A stretch of 26,693 bases of DNA from a virus, in IMG/VR virus record IMGVR_UViG_3300006810_000317, positions 1-26,693 of that record; one strand, written 5' to 3'. A program made the translations under genes and the position numbers. A model generated the notes under the pieces. That model saw only the letters and a program-made list of their open reading frames with translations. It was not told the DNA's origin and did no database searches. Position 1 is the first letter of the stretch, and each line of letters opens with the position of its first letter. This document shows positions 24,740 through 26,693 of the stretch, piece after piece.

Positions 24740-26299
24740 ATGAAGAACGGACGTTGCCCTGCAGGTCAATATTACTGTTATACCAATAAGGAATGTAGAC
24801 CCATTCCTGCTGGTTTTATGGTGGACCCTAAAGGTATGCTCCGTAAAGAAAATGGTGCGACTATTGATGAAGCAAATAAAAGTGGAGACTCATCACTCCG
24901 CGATTGGTTTAGTAAGAGTAAATCATCTGACGGAAAACCTGGTTGGGTTCAGTTAGGTGGTAAATATGCAGGTAAACCCTGTGCTAGACAACCAGGTCAA
25001 ACCACAAAACCAAAGTGCGGTTCTAGTAAGATGAAACGCAATCTTTCCAAATCAGAGGAAGATGCAGCGTTCCGTCGTAAGAATCGTCAAGATCCGAATC
25101 CAGATAGAAAAGGGAAGGCAATTAACGTGAAGACTGAAGAATTTACAACCTTACCTCTTGAAGTTGAGATTCCTAATAACATTAGAGACTTCAATCTTGG
25201 ACTCATGTTCCGTGAAAGTCTGGATACTAATAGTGGAATGCTGTTCATCTTTGATGAAGTTGCAGAACAGTCCTTCCATATGACGGAAACAAGAATTCCT
25301 CTTGACATTGCTTTCATCACAGAGGAAGGTATCATTGAAAGCATCAAAGAATTAGAACCATTTGACGAGAATCCAGTTGCTTCGGATGGAGAAGTACTGT
25401 GTGCGTTAGAAGTAAACCGTGGATGGTTCGCAGAAAATAATGTAGAAGTTGGTGATGAAATTGACATTGTAGAAGGCGAAAAAGATGCCTGCTACCATAA
25501 AGTCAAGTCACGTTATTCAGTTTGGCCAAGTGCATATGCGTCAGGAGCATTGGTCAAATGTAGAAAAGTTGGTGCGAAGAACTGGGGAAATAAAACCAAA
25601 AAAGAAGAATTTGAACTTGATGAAAAGTGCTGGAAAGGTTATGAAAAGAAAGGTATGAAGACCATGTTTGGGAAGAGATATCCTAACTGTGTCAAAAAAG
25701 AAGCAGTTGAGTGTAATCACACCGATAATGGAGTTGAATGTCCTGTACATGGAATGTCACCATGCAAATCTGCACCAAAGGGTGGAGATGGTGGAAAACC
25801 AGGTGCAGATAAAAACTATGTCAAACCAATGGCAGAAGCAGTGAGACTTCCTGCTAAGACTGGTAATATTATTGCAGCATCTCTTAACTGGAGAGGAAGA
25901 TATTATATCCTTAGAATGTTCTTCCCACAGACTAACAAACCAACTAAAACTGAAGTACAACTTCAGATAGACAAAGTATATCCTGGCGCAAGAGTACAAA
26001 GTTACCACGCGACCGATTATGTCCCAGGACAACCACTACTCCAAGTTGCAGAAGGAGCAGCATGGACTAGGAAAGCAGGAAAAAACAAAGAGGGTGGACT
26101 CAACGAAAAAGGCAGAAAGTCTTACGAAAGAGAAAATCCAGGCAGCGACCTTAAGGCACCTTCAAAGAAGGTTGGAAATCCCCGCAGGGCATCCTTTTGC
26201 GCCAGAATGAAGGGAATGAAGAAGAAACTCACCTCTTCCAAAACTGCAAACGATCCCGATAGCAGAATCAACAAATCACTTAGAGCTTGGAACTGCTGA
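24740..26299 (+). CDS. Multidomain DUF192-containing phage protein
   Basis: 519 aa, basic, and assembled from several small units. Residues 1-40 are Cys-rich (RCPAGQYYCYTNKECRPIPA). Residues 52-125 hold SLRDWFSKS, GWVQLGGKYAGKPCARQPGQ and a KPKCGSSKMKRNLS basic tract. About 138-246 is a DUF192-like domain (LGLMFRES, GMLFIFDE, FHMTETRIPLDIAFITEEG, a CALEVNRGWF strand, VGDEIDI). About 256-325 holds SRYSVWPSAYASGALVKCRK and a CWKGYEKKGMKTMFGKRYPN block. At 325-342 a Cys/His cluster (CNHTDNGVECPVHGMSPC) could bind zinc. At 371-438 is a domain shared with the next gene. At 440-519 is a Lys/Arg-rich tail (WTRKAGKNKEGGLNEKGRKS, then PRRASFCARMKGM and SLRAWNC) common in phage proteins of unknown function. 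No enzymatic activity can be assigned. A head-internal or DNA-associated role is possible from the basic charge but unproven. Confidence 0.8.
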   Translation: MKNGRCPAGQYYCYTNKECRPIPAGFMVDPKGMLRKENGATIDEANKSGDSSLRDWFSKSKSSDGKPGWVQLGGKYAGKPCARQPGQTTKPKCGSSKMKRNLSKSEEDAAFRRKNRQDPNPDRKGKAINVKTEEFTTLPLEVEIPNNIRDFNLGLMFRESLDTNSGMLFIFDEVAEQSFHMTETRIPLDIAFITEEGIIESIKELEPFDENPVASDGEVLCALEVNRGWFAENNVEVGDEIDIVEGEKDACYHKVKSRYSVWPSAYASGALVKCRKVGAKNWGNKTKKEEFELDEKCWKGYEKKGMKTMFGKRYPNCVKKEAVECNHTDNGVECPVHGMSPCKSAPKGGDGGKPGADKNYVKPMAEAVRLPAKTGNIIAASLNWRGRYYILRMFFPQTNKPTKTEVQLQIDKVYPGARVQSYHATDYVPGQPLLQVAEGAAWTRKAGKNKEGGLNEKGRKSYERENPGSDLKAPSKKVGNPRRASFCARMKGMKKKLTSSKTANDPDSRINKSLRAWNC

Positions 26300-26300
26300 T

Positions 26301-26621
26301 ATGAAAAGTTTTCAACAATTTATGTCAGAGTCGGTCAATATCTCTGGCGATTTCAACGGAACATTAGTTATCAATAATTCTGAGGAAAACTCAGAACCTA
26401 TTGGCGAATCTTATTTTGCGGATATTGTTTGGGAAGGAAAAATTTATAGGATGGAATTTGAAGGAAATATAATTTCCAAAAATGATTTAACAGAAGCACT
26501 GCAAGGAGAATATCCTGGTGCCATTGTCCATAACATTTATCCAGTATCGGAACAAAAAAGTACTTTAAAAATTAAAAGCACACAAAGATATCAACCAGAA
26601 AAATTAACTTGGGGTGAATAG
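26301..26621 (+). CDS. 106-aa protein with capsid-targeting-like N-terminus and a domain shared with its neighbour
   Basis: The N-terminus MKSFQQFMSES closely resembles the capsid-targeting sequence of T4 internal head proteins (MKTYQEFIAEA), which the prohead protease gp21 cuts after the Glu. Here the equivalent cut would be after E10. A second site of the (I/L)-x-E type, IGE|S at residues 34-36, lies just before the conserved part. Residues 37-87 (ADIVWEGKIYRMEFEG, then EYPGAIVHNIYPV) align with residues 371-438 of the protein encoded just upstream. The ATG follows that gene's stop after 1 nt, and gp17 starts 3 nt after its own stop. A small protein packaged in the head and perhaps injected is a reasonable inference. 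It could instead be a soluble accessory protein. Confidence 0.72.
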   Translation: MKSFQQFMSESVNISGDFNGTLVINNSEENSEPIGESYFADIVWEGKIYRMEFEGNIISKNDLTEALQGEYPGAIVHNIYPVSEQKSTLKIKSTQRYQPEKLTWGE

Positions 26622-26624
26622 TGA

Positions 26625-26693
26625 ATGGCTCAGTGGAATAAGAATACACAAGATTATTTAAACCAGGAAAGAACACTTCATGAAGTTTTTATG
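26625..26693 (+). CDS. 17: Large terminase subunit gp17, N-terminal 23 codons (cut by window end)
   Basis: The ATG at 26625 starts an open frame through the last base, giving MAQWNKNTQDYLNQERTLHE and then VFM. This resembles the N-termini of cyanophage large terminases as I remember them, and a large terminase is expected downstream of gp16 in this gene order. The ATPase and nuclease motifs lie outside the window, so the call rests on the short N-terminus and context. A G-rich stretch at 26611-26617 (GGGGTGA) can serve as the ribosome binding site. A GTG at 26621 is in another frame and is not the start. Confidence 0.7.
   Translation, partial: MAQWNKNTQDYLNQERTLHEVFM

Noticed and set aside
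26621-26623. GTG as the gp17 start
   Set aside because: It is in a different frame; the ATG at 26625 gives the MAQWNKNTQDYLNQ N-terminus expected for a large terminase.

Overview
The window is a late structural region of a T4-like myovirus, most probably a marine cyanophage (Synechococcus or Prochlorococcus phage). All genes lie on the + strand, the DNA is AT-rich, and intergenic space is almost absent. The T4 order 8-13-14-15-16-17 can be read directly from the proteins. The assignment to a cyanophage rests on the style of the structural proteins: long, Gly/Ser/Thr-rich, full of GxGTT and GxGYTxxPTV motifs, with a DUF4815 protein between gp8 and gp13. The host itself is not shown by the sequence.

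Layout. 2-7141: 3' part of a giant virion protein (at least 2379 aa) in the gp7 position. 7166-8719: baseplate wedge gp8, enlarged by an internal insert. 8726-16272: a DUF4815 structural protein of about 2515 aa, split into two reading frames by an apparent -1 shift near 10936. 16274-17046: three small overlapping genes, the last a predicted beta-sandwich virion protein. 17072-20392: neck and tail-completion proteins gp13, gp14 and gp15. 20392-20823: small terminase gp16. 20868-24715: a fibre-like protein (coiled coil followed by beta-helix) and two small structural genes. 24740-26621: a multidomain DUF192-containing protein and a 106-aa protein that shares a domain with it and starts with a T4-like capsid-targeting sequence. 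26625-end: the first 23 codons of large terminase gp17.

The genes work together in building the virion: baseplate wedge (gp7-like, gp8, DUF4815 protein), head-tail joining (gp13, gp14), tail-sheath capping (gp15) and DNA packaging (gp16, gp17). Each of the five gaps of 24 nt or more carries a T4-type late promoter box (TATAAATA, AATAAATA or CTAAATA) that overlaps or abuts the stop codon of the gene before it. This gives a simple map of late transcription units.

Most notable observations: the frameshift in the DUF4815 gene; a small set of beta-rich modules that recur in six otherwise unrelated structural proteins; and the region between gp16 and gp17, which may encode proteins packaged inside the head. 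No tRNA, CRISPR array, insertion sequence or metabolic gene was seen.
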